From Ptychodera flava (lineage: Eukaryota; Hemichordata; Enteropneusta; Ptychoderidae), in NCBI RefSeq assembly GCF_041260155.1, contig NC_091944.1, positions 11,358,772 to 11,422,771 on the forward strand: a stretch of DNA of 64,000 bases, written 5' to 3'. Shown piece by piece: positions 45,601 through 55,800 of this stretch. Below the pieces are notes generated by a model. The model searched no databases and was not told where the DNA came from. It saw only the letters and a program-made list of their open reading frames with translations. A program made the translations under genes and the position numbers. Within the stretch, counting starts at the first letter, position 1. Every line of letters begins with the position of its first letter.

Positions 45601-48170
45601 TTGCAACTGTATTCAAATTTGCATCATTTTATGGATTCAAAACACGTCCTGATGCTTCAAATATTCATATTCTTTGCCAACTCTAGTCACATGATGTGTC
45701 ATGTGATCAGTCACGTGACCTGGAAATTCAAAACTTATGTATGAAAAAGTGGGAAATTTCATGCTGATCAGAAAATATATGGTTATTGGTACTTATTTAA
45801 TTTTTACTCTAAGCAGTGGTCATGCAATGACCACACGCAAGATTTTATTAATATTTACATAAGGGGCCTGGTATATAGGAATACATTGGCCTTGGTAGTC
45901 AAGGGGTTAAAGGCATGGTTCAGGCGTTAGATTGTCTTGCCAGGAAATTGACTTACTAGATTACAATTTCAATGGAAAACAAAAGACTATGACACCTCCA
46001 TAATCCTCTTACAGACTAGAACAAACTCGATCCCTGGGATCAATTCCCCTACCTTTAAGTGATAGGTGTCTCTCATACAACTTTTGAAGTCCACTTGTTT
46101 GTTTTGTCAATAGATTATATTTTGTATTTATAAAATGCATTGACAATTACAAAACTGAAGACACTTTCTTTGAAACCAGTGGTTTGATGAAATAGAAGTC
46201 TTTGTGACCAGAGTTTTAGTCAAATGGAATCCAGCTGAACACACCACTCACTGCCTGTGACACCTCCCAAATACAACATGTACAAAACAATGATATTAAG
46301 TTGATATTCTAGAAATGTCATAATTAACATACACTAACAACTTTGGATAAATGGAGTGAAATCAGTCTTTTGTGTGAAGTCCTGGAGATCAAAGTCCACT
46401 CACTAAAAACCAGAACGTCATGAGTCAAAGTCTTCATTCAATATAATGGCATTTTGGAAAATTGTTAATACTTCTGCAAAGTGTAGCATTCCATTTTGAC
46501 TGTTTACTCCTGTGTTCAATATTTTCCTCTATTTCTGTGGTCAGTCATATGTGAAATTAAGTTGACAGAAATGTATCGCTGGTTTAACTGAGAATACTTT
46601 GACAGTAAGGCGTACAATGAACAACTTGTACATATTTGGGCATTAAATATGTTTTCAGTGTTTATCGTGTGATATACAAATGAACATCATGTGTGTGTCA
46701 AGTTTGGACGAACTCATCAGCTGTTTGTGAACAACAAGTGCTAATACACTGGCTGTATTTTATTAAGTTTTGCATTGTCAGCTTGGCAAGTCGAGAAACA
46801 AATCTCCTTGCGTAACTCCATTTTTAGTCACACACTGCGATTTGATGAGCAAGTCAAAGAAAGACTGATAATGAATAATGTGTTAAAGTTTGACCTGTTC
46901 ACCCCCAATTACCTATAAACAGGTCCACATCCACCATTGATAACAATTGTTTTGGGCCAAACCATGGCGGTGTAAGGGAAAAAGTGCAGGTTCATTGAGT
47001 GTGGTCTTAACTTTCACCAAGTGTGACCTGATATCATTGAGATGAAGGCAGATAATGAACATTGCTGATTTCATCCCCATGTGATGTGCCTGTTTTTACA
47101 TTACATTACAGAGAGGCAACTGAAACTTGCGTTCATGAGCGGTCCAGCCAAGCCACCGCGTGAAGTCTTTCGTAAACAAGCCAAACTGGGAACTGCTGGT
47201 CCGGTATCACAGCATAAAACTCCTCAGAGAAGTTCTTCTCAAAGATCTCACAGTACTGTCAGCCACACCAGTAGCAGCAGTAGTGGATCCATTCATGGTG
47301 GAGATGCAATTGCTGCAAGCAGACCTCCCAAACGTGAGTCTTTTTTTTCTGTTCTTACATTGAAGGCCCTGTATCTGCATCTTTCTGCATTTTTCTTTCT
47401 TTCTCAAGATTTCATCTGATTTTATACTCACCAGCGCCAGGTTGCATCTATTTAGCATTGTACCCTGTGTGACGTTGACATGTCCGCACAAGGCTGACCT
47501 CCGAGTTGCATGAAAACAACAGAGAAATATAAAAATTTTTACTGCCATCTTAACAGCGCCCTCAACGGAACTTGGTTTTTATTACATAAACGCTGCCTTA
47601 ATCAATACACTTTACTGTTGTGATGGTCAGTGAATACATAGGGGTCAGTTTCATATGGCTCTTTGTATTATGTCACTGAGTTGGCATGTAATGTCCACAT
47701 ACTGTGTGAAACTGCATAACACAGCCATATTCTAGGGTGTACCCTAATGTAGAATTAAAGCGTATAAGTCTAATGCCATGTATCTCAAAAAAAAAAGACA
47801 GCAACATCAAATTTTCTGATCATGGTCGATTCATAGCTACCTACAACATATGAGATTATAAAGAAAAATTACCGTGATTTGGATGAAATTTTTACCATAG
47901 CATAATCCTGAATCTTAGTACAAAGTTGTTTATATGGTATGCTTGAATTTTTGAATGAAAAGTATAAAAAGTGGTAACTAAAGCTTTTCAAATTAGCTTA
48001 ATCACTGTTTTTTACTCTTATAAAAAGATGCTGATTTGCCAAATTTTAGTTTCTGTAATTTTGTTTTTGCAAGTTTGCTAAATTTTATGTGTGTTGTTTC
48101 CACAGCTGTGAAGATCGTCGCTCCAATGATGATGAAAAGCTTGAAAATGATGAAGAGGCTGAAACGATGA
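30673..48170 (+). CDS. ELOA: Elongin A (RNA polymerase II elongation factor / Cullin-RING substrate receptor), 11 exons
   Basis: Elongin A is the large subunit of the Elongin ABC complex, which stimulates Pol II elongation and, with CUL5, directs ubiquitination of stalled Pol II. Exons: 30673-30753, 32494-32550, 34659-35531, 36450-36555, 39067-39162, 41100-41153, 41855-41952, 43220-43321, 44592-44670, 47112-47333, 48106-48170. All introns are GT-AG; the joined frame is 610 aa. Residues about 8-85 form the TFIIS N-terminal (LW) domain ([14 protein letters not shown] to [10 protein letters not shown]). The long exon 3 is lysine- and serine-rich and probably disordered. The BC-box that binds Elongin C is [10 protein letters not shown] (408-417). 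An F-box-like stretch [15 protein letters not shown] follows, then ETDQLW-type and WRELYL motifs. The C-terminus is basic ([12 protein letters not shown]). Human ELOA is longer (about 770 aa), mainly in the disordered middle. Introns carry many repeats. Confidence 0.96.
32649..34150. mobile_element. 1.5 kb inverted-end element packed with 146-bp tandem units
   Basis: The outer ends TAGCTCCGCTG and CAGCGGAGCTA are perfect 11-bp inverted repeats. The left end also contains a GCTCCGC / GCGGAGC hairpin. Next comes a CGTCGTC-type microsatellite (about 32696-32745). The rest is about nine diverged tandem units recognisable by GATAGCTTTGAAATTTGGTA followed by TACAGGT. The unit anchors stand near 32776, 32922, 33078, 33225, 33370, 33516, 33663, 33808 and 33955, giving a period of about 146 bp. 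It lies in ELOA intron 2 and has no coding capacity. Confidence 0.8.
34265..34394 (+). repeat. MITE family A, right-half fragment
   Basis: It begins at AACTAAGATGGTGAAAG and ends GGGGCATTCTATGTTAA, with GAGCCCCCACAAGTGGTAGA between. These match the right third of the complete copies. It sits 260 bp before ELOA exon 3. Confidence 0.75.
36133..36317. repeat. TTAA-bounded MITE with GGTATACTGTCACCTG ends
   Basis: The left end is TTAAAGGTATACAGTCACCT, and the right end in reverse complement is TTAAAGGTATACTGTCACCT. The inverted repeats are about 22 bp with one mismatch, and TTAA stands at both edges. The 185-bp element is noncoding and lies 130 bp upstream of ELOA exon 4. Confidence 0.82.
36739..37006. 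repeat. TTAA-bounded MITE family C
   Basis: The left arm is TTAAATGCTTGTAGCTGTAA and continues to CATGATTTTTTTCACTG. The right arm in reverse complement reads TTAAAGGGCCAGTAGCTGTA and then GATGATTTTTCACAG. The centre has CCGAATTCTGGTCTGGAC. Related copies occur at 40444-40970 and probably at 8567-8915 and 21348-21560. It shares its right TTAA (37003-37006) with the next element. Confidence 0.75.
37003..37094. repeat. Very short inverted-repeat element, family D, copy 1
   Basis: The ends are ACCTTTCACCCTAG and GGTGAAAGGGTAA. The interior ACAGGTCC, then CACCATTGATAACAA, then AACCATGGTGG is matched at 46891-46980. About 90 bp in all. Confidence 0.65.
39679..40070 (+). repeat. 32-bp minisatellite with TTGATGATCAAC core
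   Basis: About 12 tandem units of roughly 32 bp, each of the form AATATGAAATGATG, then TTTTTGATGATCAACATG, with small deletions in some units. Each unit contains the self-complementary GTTGA-TGA-TCAAC. It lies in ELOA intron 5. There is no spacer diversity, so it is not a CRISPR-like array. Confidence 0.92.
40444..40970. repeat. TTAA-bounded MITE family C, long copy
   Basis: The left end is TTAAAGCTCCAATAGCTGTG. The right end in reverse complement is TTAAAGCCCCAATAGCGGGA. It is 527 bp with no coding frame. It lies in ELOA intron 5, 130 bp before exon 6. Confidence 0.72.
42832..43055. repeat. TTAA-bounded MITE family B, copy 2
   Basis: The ends TTAACCCTTTGAGCGCC and GCACTCAAAGGGTTAA form an inverted repeat of about 14 bp with TTAA at the edges. 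The interior shares GTCAATTTTTGTCG and TTTTGGTGGGAAAAA with 17241-17463. It lies in ELOA intron 7. Confidence 0.85.
44796..45910. mobile_element. 1.1 kb TTAA-bounded element with CCCCTTGACTACC ends
   Basis: The left end TTAACCCCTTGACTACC and the right end GGTAGTCAAGGGGTTAA are perfect 17-bp inverted repeats including TTAA. Close to the left end is a perfect 28-bp palindrome (44813-44840) centred on GTGCCGGATATATCCGGCAC. A near copy with GTGCCGGAAATATCCGGCAC lies at 44861-44880. Further inside are repeated GTCACATGACTGGTCATGTG motifs. No transposase frame remains. The ends resemble piggyBac-type MITEs. It lies in ELOA intron 9. Confidence 0.85.
45907..46058. repeat. TTAA-bounded MITE family E, copy 1
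   Basis: It starts TTAAAGGCATGG and ends CTACCTTTAA. The interior carries GACTTACTAGATTACAATTT, GACACCTCCATAATCCTC and ATCCCTGGGAT. The same blocks occur inverted at 59405-59560. Its left TTAA is the right TTAA of the 44796-45910 element. Confidence 0.75.
46891..46980. repeat. Very short inverted-repeat element, family D, copy 2
   Basis: It shares ACAGGTCCACATCCACCATT, GATAACAA and AACCATGGCGG with 37003-37094. It is bounded by TTCACCCCC and GGTGTAAGGG. ELOA exon 10 begins about 130 bp further on. Confidence 0.6.
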
Positions 48171-48454
48171 ATGACTAATAGGGGTCGAAGGTCACAGATC
48201 CTGTGAAAATGCAAAAATCATAGTATTTTTACCCATAAGCATCTATGTCCATTTCCAACCTGGCTTTATATTCAAAGAACCATTTTATGTCTACCTTTCA
48301 TTAGTCTTGTCTCAAGACTTGAACATGTCCAAAGCTAGTATGACGTGAATGTGTGCACTAGTACGTGCTGATGGGAGATGCATATACCTGATGCAAATCA
48401 CACAGACTTATCTTTGCTGTACCTGCCCTCAGGTAATACATACTCAGTTTCTAT

Positions 48455-48811
48455 TTAAGGTAGAATGCGCCTCGGGGACAGATATCTGGACTCTCAAACT
48501 TTTCCCAATTCTTTTCTGATCTACCACTTGTGGGGGCTCATTTTGAAGCCCTTGGGGTAATTACAACTGTGACCATCTTAGTTTTTCAAAAACGGAAAAT
48601 TTTATTTTTCTCCATAGAGACTACACAGTGATGGCGGCAATTTTGAATTTCAAATGTCGGTAAATCTTTGGTAATTTTTTTCTCCAGTACCAAAATATGC
48701 ACGGTGACCTCAAATTTTTATTCTTCATATTGAAAGAGAATGGTTGAAAGATTCCTTGAAAGTTGGAGCAAAAGTTTAAGTCTCTTACTTTCGAGGCGCA
48801 TACTACCTTAA
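48455..48811 (-). repeat. MITE family A, inverted complete copy in the likely ELOA 3' UTR
   Basis: The ends are TTAAGGTAGAATGCGCCTCG and GGCGCATACTACCTTAA. The interior reads ATCTACCACTTGTGGGGGCT and AAATTTTTATTCTTCATATT in the inverse sense of the plus copies. It begins 285 bp after the ELOA stop codon. Confidence 0.85.
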
Positions 48812-49587
48812 ATCTATGTATTTTTTTTAAGGTTTTAAATGGTGCATGCCATACTCATGAATATTCATATCACCTGAGATTGAGCAGAGAAGTACAGTTG
48901 CTTGATGTCTGGTGTTGCAGCGTGATTGAATTCTTTGATGACGCCGCACCAGAAATTTGCAATCACCTGACAATAATCTGAACAGTGCCCCATCTTTCAC
49001 CACCATTACTTTGCAAACTTACTTTCTTCTCGTTTAAGTTCATTTTTTGACCTCGCTTTCTGTACATAAAATTCCCTCGTGCCTGTTGTAAAGACTCTAG
49101 GGGTAACCCTATGATTTGAGAAATCAGATATTTTACAGCCATTTGCAGTGAAAGAAACTACTGTATCTCATGATCACAACATTTGATGTGACCAACTCAA
49201 TGTCAAGATACACTTCTTAGAACTCTTTTCCATGAAAACTAATGAACATAATATAAGACAGGGTTAATTTCTTACTCGTCTGATTAATGAGCTTTCTTTG
49301 AATATTGAAAGCTCTCCTGACAGACGGATATGTCGGAGAAGGACCATTGTCAATTTGGAACACAGGTTATTTTGAATGGAAAGGTCTTACAGTAGGTGGA
49401 CAGAAATTTCAAAATATGTTTTATGGAAAAAAACTATTAAGAGAAATTAGGATTTGATTGAAAAGGACATAAAGTGATAATTTATGATTCCACACGAGCT
49501 CTGTATCATTTTTGCTGAACGGTTTTATAGGCTTTCAGAAAGATAATGCCCAGCTAGCTAATTCCATATGACGTTGAAATCATGTAG

Positions 49588-49676
49588 AATAAAATTCTGA
49601 CCTCAGGTCTAAGCTTATGATATTGAAATATAATGAATTACGCTTCAAATAATGCTTAAATGACTTGGTAAATAAA
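49588..49676 (+). terminator. Candidate ELOA polyadenylation signals
   Basis: AATAAA occurs at 49588-49593 and at 49671-49676, about 1.4-1.5 kb after the ELOA stop codon. AATAAA is common in AT-rich DNA, so this is a weak assignment without transcript data. Confidence 0.25.
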
Positions 49677-51112
49677 ATTCATTGACATAAATTTATGCTG
49701 TGTGTTTGAATCTGTTCTGTGAGAATGTGAGAGTTATTTGAAAAACGACCGATGGTTTACTGTACATTTTGATGCCTGTAATCACTAAGTCTGTTGATTA
49801 AGAGGACATGTTCTTAACATGGATGCCCATATTACTGAACCCAGAGCTACTACGGTTTTCTGCATATACATCACTTCTCCACACATTGCCTTGTGGAAGA
49901 CTGTCGGTCCGTAATGGAGATGTTAGTGCGCCGCCAAGCGACAATGACAGTAGAACAAGTACAGCTTTCATTATGTCCGCGTCCGGTTTTAGAGATTATT
50001 TTCGACCTCCTCCCACTTGGTCAGCTATTTGCAAATTTGATTGGCATTTTTTTTTTGTTCGCTTCACGATCGCTTTCAGGTTCAGTGATCAAATCCACCA
50101 ATTGTCCGAGTCGCATTTTGTTTTTTTAAGGGAAAACAATTTACTCTGATTTGCCATGAAGGTGCTTCACCGCCAGCATCAATCAGCGAAAGAAATGCAT
50201 GGAAACTGACAAGCAGTCAGCCGGGCAGGTAAGATTGAACCGTTGAGCAAAATAGAAGATGCCCGAATAATTATATCTTGCATGGTATATATCGGCTATA
50301 TCTCGCCTCTGATCTCTGAAAAATAAAAATTCTGATTACTTTAATACACATTCCGGGTAGGTAACCGTAAAACTTTACCTACCCGGTTAAAAATTTAGCG
50401 ACCTCGGGTAGTTGGGCAGGTGGAGTTCCTGATGTGTTCCAAGATTGACCTTCCTGGATTTAAACTTACTCAGAGTGTCTTGTCCATTGCGTCACATCCT
50501 AGTAGGTCTACGAATTGTTTGGTACTTGCCCCTATTCAACTTCATGTTTTGAAGTCCATACTTGGTGATTTTGACTCTATCGTTTATCAGGAGGAGAGGT
50601 CATGGTTCATCACGGCATTCAATTTACGAGGAAGAAGCACTGTAAAAAATCGTATAACGACTCGAAAACAGCGGATCAACTTTGTTGTTGAATTTATTTC
50701 AAGACCGTGGAAAGTTTTTACATTTACTGATATTTGAAAATGTGTGGTACAGTTCATAAATAGCAGAATGAGTCGGAAAAGCCACGTACAATCGACTGTA
50801 AAATATTAATATCGTAAAACTGATGCAATGCACACGAAAATTAAACCACCTTGATCATCATCCTTTCACGAATGACATCACATGTTTGAAGGGCGCCTCC
50901 TCCGACGCAGTCTGAAATCGAAATTGACTAAGCTATCTTGGTATTGCGGGCAGTTACTCTAAGAAATCAGTAAGCTTACGTTGTCTTGGGAAATACTTTG
51001 ACACCTGACACAAATGTTTGTAAATTAAAATACAATGGCGTACAAAGTCTACATTTGACGTCACACCGAGTAAAAACTACGTCACTCCAGTACAGAGTAA
51101 TTATCGAAAACA

Positions 51113-51283
51113 GGTGGGAAAAATAGAATCTCACACCCCCAGGGACCTGGGATCAGATTTCTCACACGAGTTGGGGATATTTTGTCTCACACTCGCCTGC
51201 GGCTCGTGTGAGACAAAATATCCCAAACGAGTGTGAGAAATCTGATCCCAGGTCCTTGGTGTGTGAGATTCTTTTTCTCACAT
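51113..51283. repeat. Long foldback element
   Basis: The arms of about 70 bp begin AGAATCTCACACC (51125) and end GTGTGTGAGATTCT (51272). They meet near CACTCG-CCTGCGG-CTCGTG, leaving a loop of only a few bases. The match extends outward with lower identity to about 51113 and 51283. There are a few mismatches and one small length difference in the arms. TCTCACA motifs recur within each arm. Confidence 0.85.
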
Positions 51284-51507
51284 GACCACAAAATGCGTTA
51301 AATTCACATTGGACATGTACAACATTATCCAAAATCGTGACAACTCTGTCGTCTGCCAGCGTACTTTGACCTGCTTACTTTGTAATTCTGGTCTGTGTGT
51401 TACTAGTCGTGCCATTTGATAACATTTTGCGCGTGGAACAAAACAGGCTGTTTATCATCAAATCAGAGCTCGTGTAATTTACTGCAGAGTGTGGGACGGT
51501 TTCTGAG

Positions 51508-51546
51508 AGTGTGGGATCGATTTTTCCACACTGTCGATCCCGCACT
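51508..51546. repeat. Short hairpin
   Basis: AGTGTGGGATCGA and TCGATCCCGCACT are 13-bp inverted arms with one mismatch, separated by 13 nt. It is close to the 51113 foldback and shares its GTGTG/CACAC theme. Confidence 0.6.
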
Positions 51547-52891
51547 CCCAGCGGCCAGGAATGTGAGAAAATATGAACCTGATGAATTTGGATCTTCAAG
51601 GTATCATTTTTATCTCTTGACACGGTCACTCCACAAAGTTTGCACGATTTGGGCTTTGTTGATACACTACTAATAAGGCAAAACATTTCAAAAACACCGA
51701 AAATATCAATGAAAATGACACGGTACATATCAAACAATCACGGGTTCAAAACAACTCCACTCTTGTTATCGAGAAGTGGAAATTCGGTTTATTCGGTTTC
51801 GGTTTTTTTTCGGTTTTTCGGTTTAGATTGTTGTTGTTTTTTTCGAGGTTTATCCGAAGACTTATTCTATTCTAAAAATGTACATTTATTCGCAATACCG
51901 GTTCTTTGATTTTCCGAATTAATGCCTTATTGCAGAGCCAACGCAAAGGTTCCCTACTGTTAAAAGTTCAATGTAAACAGATGATGATCAAACTGAACTA
52001 TGACCTTTTGGAGATCATAAGGAGTGTGGGGGCGCAATTATGAAGACGATAATAATGATTTGTTGATGTCAAGAGGATAACCTCAATAAAATGAAACAAA
52101 AACAACTAAACAAAGTAAAAACACAAATTCATGTCCAATGTGTAAGTGCTGAGAACCAAATACACAGAACAGCTAGTTTGCCTTAACAGTTACAATAAAC
52201 ACACTTGAACCAGTTACATTGTTACACGTAAATATCGGTTCTGGTTTCACAGGTTGTAGTGTTACAACTTAATTAAACAGTATACATGCAGATTCATTCA
52301 AAAACCCCACTGTATAATGGCACTTAAAATCACTGACTAAACGCAATTTTGATTACAGACAAAATGAGACAGAGAATCTATGTGAACTTGACAGACGCTT
52401 TACGCAGAACCATAATTGGCGAAAGTAAAGTACAAACAAACAAACGAAAGCGAAACAACTGAAGAATCGTAACATTTACGTAACGTTTTGTTATCCCTTG
52501 AAGACGAAGATCGCTCAGTAGAATACGAGATTATTATTTCAAAGCGTTTCTCTCCTCAGATATATAGCACTGAGCACACTCGTCCTGATTGACATTGGAA
52601 TCCAAATCAAACTTTTGACGAGCAGTTCGTTCGCTAAGTTGTGCCGTCACTTTATGAAATCGATATTTATGCAGTCACTCAAACTACCGTATATAAAATA
52701 CACCAATAAAGTCTAAAGCGGCGGGAAAACCAAAAGGGAGATTCGATTAAACACCGTGTGTTATGGATCAGAACACATTATGCATGAATACTCACTGAAT
52801 CGGCGGGAAAAATAACAGTGTTTTGAAGACCTTGTGTTACGGAAAACAATTATCACATGCGGCGGGAAAATATCGCGAAATGACTTAGACA

Positions 52892-55800
52892 TTAACCGAC
52901 TTGGCTCATGGCGAAATTTTGCAAGGCTTCTTGGTATCTTTCGATGTTTCCTCCTTTCTCATGAATACTCCGATGGAATTTCAATTCGTAGACTTGGGTG
53001 AAAGTCTTGTCACACACGCCGCAGCTCAAGGCGCGCGTGTCCTTCTGAGTGTGCGTCCTTCTCACGTGACTGTCGTGTGCCGCGTGCGAGGCAAACGCCT
53101 TCCCACAGTGCTTGCATTTGAAGGGCTTCTCTCCACTGTGTTGGCGTATGTGCGTTCGCAGTATGCTGGAAGCAGTGAACGCCTTGCTGCAGTAAACGCA
53201 TTTGTAAGGACGCTCTCCGCTGTGAACTCTCATGTGTTTGTTTAGACTTGACGACTGAAAAAAAGGAAACATCCTTGTTACTGTTTGAAAACACAGTTTT
53301 TTAAAGGTAGTATGCGCCTCGAAAGTGAAAGACTTAAACTTTTGCTCAAACTTTCCTGAATGCAACTTTCAACCTTTTTCTGACCAAATCAACAATGAAA
53401 ATTTGGGGGTCACCGTGCAAAGTTTGGAAATAGCTAAAAAATTACACAACATTTTGCGATATTTAAAATTCAAAATGGCCGCCATTCCTGTGTTAACTCT
53501 ATGGGAGAAAAATTACATTTTTTGATTTTCGAAAAAACTGAGACGGTGAAAGTTTTCTTTCTCCAAGAACTTTAAATGAACCCCAATAAGTGGTAGCTCA
53601 TAAAAGAATTGATTGTAGAAATTTGAGAGTCCAAATCTGTCCTAAGAAAGCTACAAAAAGCAAGTTTAGGTTCTCTTTATTTTTTAAAATAAAGTGACGT
53701 GTTGCCTTTATTTATTCTTCGCTCTTTATTTCTTTAAAGTCTTTTCTATGCGTATGTTCTATTGTGCTTTTTGCCCATACCTTAAAGTCTATCGACTACT
53801 TTGTCAAGCGGTCTGCCCGGTCATTCCTCCGTGTAATACAGTCTTAAATCTATATATGACTATTAATATTTATGCTTAACTAGCACAGAGCTTCTCAGAA
53901 TCATATGAATTTTAGTGTTGTCTAGGAGAATAAACACATCAGAGTCAATCAGGACTTACTTGTGAGAAACTCTTTCCGCAGACAGAACACTTGTGCGGGC
54001 GGTGTTTCTCGTGCACGTGCAGAATGTGAATCCGCAGACGGTCTCTCTTCTCGAAGGAGCGAGTACACAAGTGGCAGGGGTACTTCCTGTCGCCCTGGTC
54101 AACACATCGCGTGTACTTCAAGTGTTTGTCACGGTAATATCGGTAGGCAAACACTTTGCCACATCGCTCGCAGTTGTAACCTTCTGAATCTGTTGAAATC
54201 GAAGAGAGTTTTGGATCAACAATTAATTAACATGTCTAAATTTACTTGGCTTCAGAGAATTAGATGGTTTTCGAAGTATAACATGGAGCTTTCACTGGCT
54301 GTCTGTGCAAACGGCGAATCCTTGATAAATCCCAAGGGTCTTGTTGGCGGCAAGCGACAGAGTCAGCAACGTGACCTTTTGGAGTTAGCAATTTACGCCA
54401 CTAGCCAGCCGGCTGTCATGGTTACTGTGCCAACAGAATAAGTCAGCTGAATTCGGGCTTGACACTGTTAAGTTTCATAAAAAGCTACAGTACCATTGGA
54501 ACTATGGCTGAGGGGATTCATAAGGAACGATAAACTAGATCACAGTCGTTTGGTGGGCTATTCAGCTCCAGGACTATTCGCCCCATAGACGAGTGTATAG
54601 AAGCGAGAAACAACCCTCGCTTCTGTACACTCGTCTATGGGGCGAATAGTCCCAGAGCTGAATAGCCCACGAGGGACTGTGACTAGATCGAGATCATTTT
54701 TGTCAAAGAATAACGCTTTATCATTTCTCACGCCTGATAATGTTTTTCTTGTTGAATATTATTCCGGCGGTCCAATTCATACAATAAACTCAATTTGAAC
54801 CATTTTTGGATTCTGCATTCTGATAAAAGGTTTCAGATTTAAAACCCATTTTCTGCCTTTATCTATTTTACCAAATGTTTACTTGAAAATACTTGATCGA
54901 AAATGATAACTGACTGGCAATTATACTTGTCCGCTCAAAGTACTCTTAGTAAAGCCACATCGTCCTGTATCACTTCATGCCATTACCGCAGTTCAAGAAA
55001 AGTGAACAGTTATCTGTTTAGCAAGGACGGGCAAACGGCAAGAGCGGTAGCCTAAATGTTCATGAACATTCCTGTAGTCTGCTAGCCTAGACCCAATTCT
55101 CCGCTTTTGGCCTTCGTCCACACCCTAAAAGCGGAGAACAGGGTCTAGGCTATAGAAGTATGCCTGCGTATCTAAATGAGTGAGCATCGAAACCGAGAGC
55201 TTTCACCCTTCGCTGAAGATTTAGAAAATGAGAGTGATATTTGTTTCGAGTATATCCTGTATAATCATAGTGAATTACACTATTTTTCTTACCGTCCACG
55301 TTTTCGAGGTTCGCCGAATGATTAAACTCTTTCTGCGCCACTGGGATACCCATGAACTGTACGTAAGAATCGCCGTACCACACCAGCAATTCAGAACCTT
55401 GTACGATATCCTTGCAAGTTTCATAAAATATCTGACCGTCTCTTTGCACTGCAATCAGATTCTGCTCATGCGCAGAACGGGCGCAGTTGACGTAGCTTGT
55501 CCAACTTCCAGCAGTGCCACGTCCGTCGATGAAGTGACTCAATCGCCCTCCTTTGAACACCTGCGAAAACACGTTAAAGTTTTATACATTTAAGGTTTTC
55601 TTTGAATTCCCTTTCTTATGTGATTTCAATTCCGAACATAAAAAGGGCAGAGTTATAGAGGTATTAGCGGGGTTTGTCAGAAGAAACCATGTGAAATGAT
55701 ACGGACCTTGCCATATCTCCACCTGATGGAGAATAACATTATAGAGTCAGAACTGAGTTCCAGCACTGGTGAAAAATAGATTAGGCCTACATCGGCTGAC

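Larger units (their letters stand above)
48171..52891. other. Tail-to-tail intergenic region (ELOA and PRDM14 3' ends)
   Basis: The ELOA 3' untranslated region occupies the first part and the PRDM14 3' untranslated region the last part. It contains a MITE family A copy at 48455-48811, a long foldback at 51113-51283 and a hairpin at 51508-51546. The frames at 49808-50149 and 50420-50737 are not recognisable and lack supporting splice or family evidence. Confidence 0.55.

Noticed and set aside
50420..50737. 105-codon plus-strand frame between ELOA and PRDM14
   Set aside because: No family recognised and no supporting splice structure.
53962..54441. 159-codon plus-strand frame
   Set aside because: It is the antisense shadow of PRDM14 exon 5, extended into the intron.
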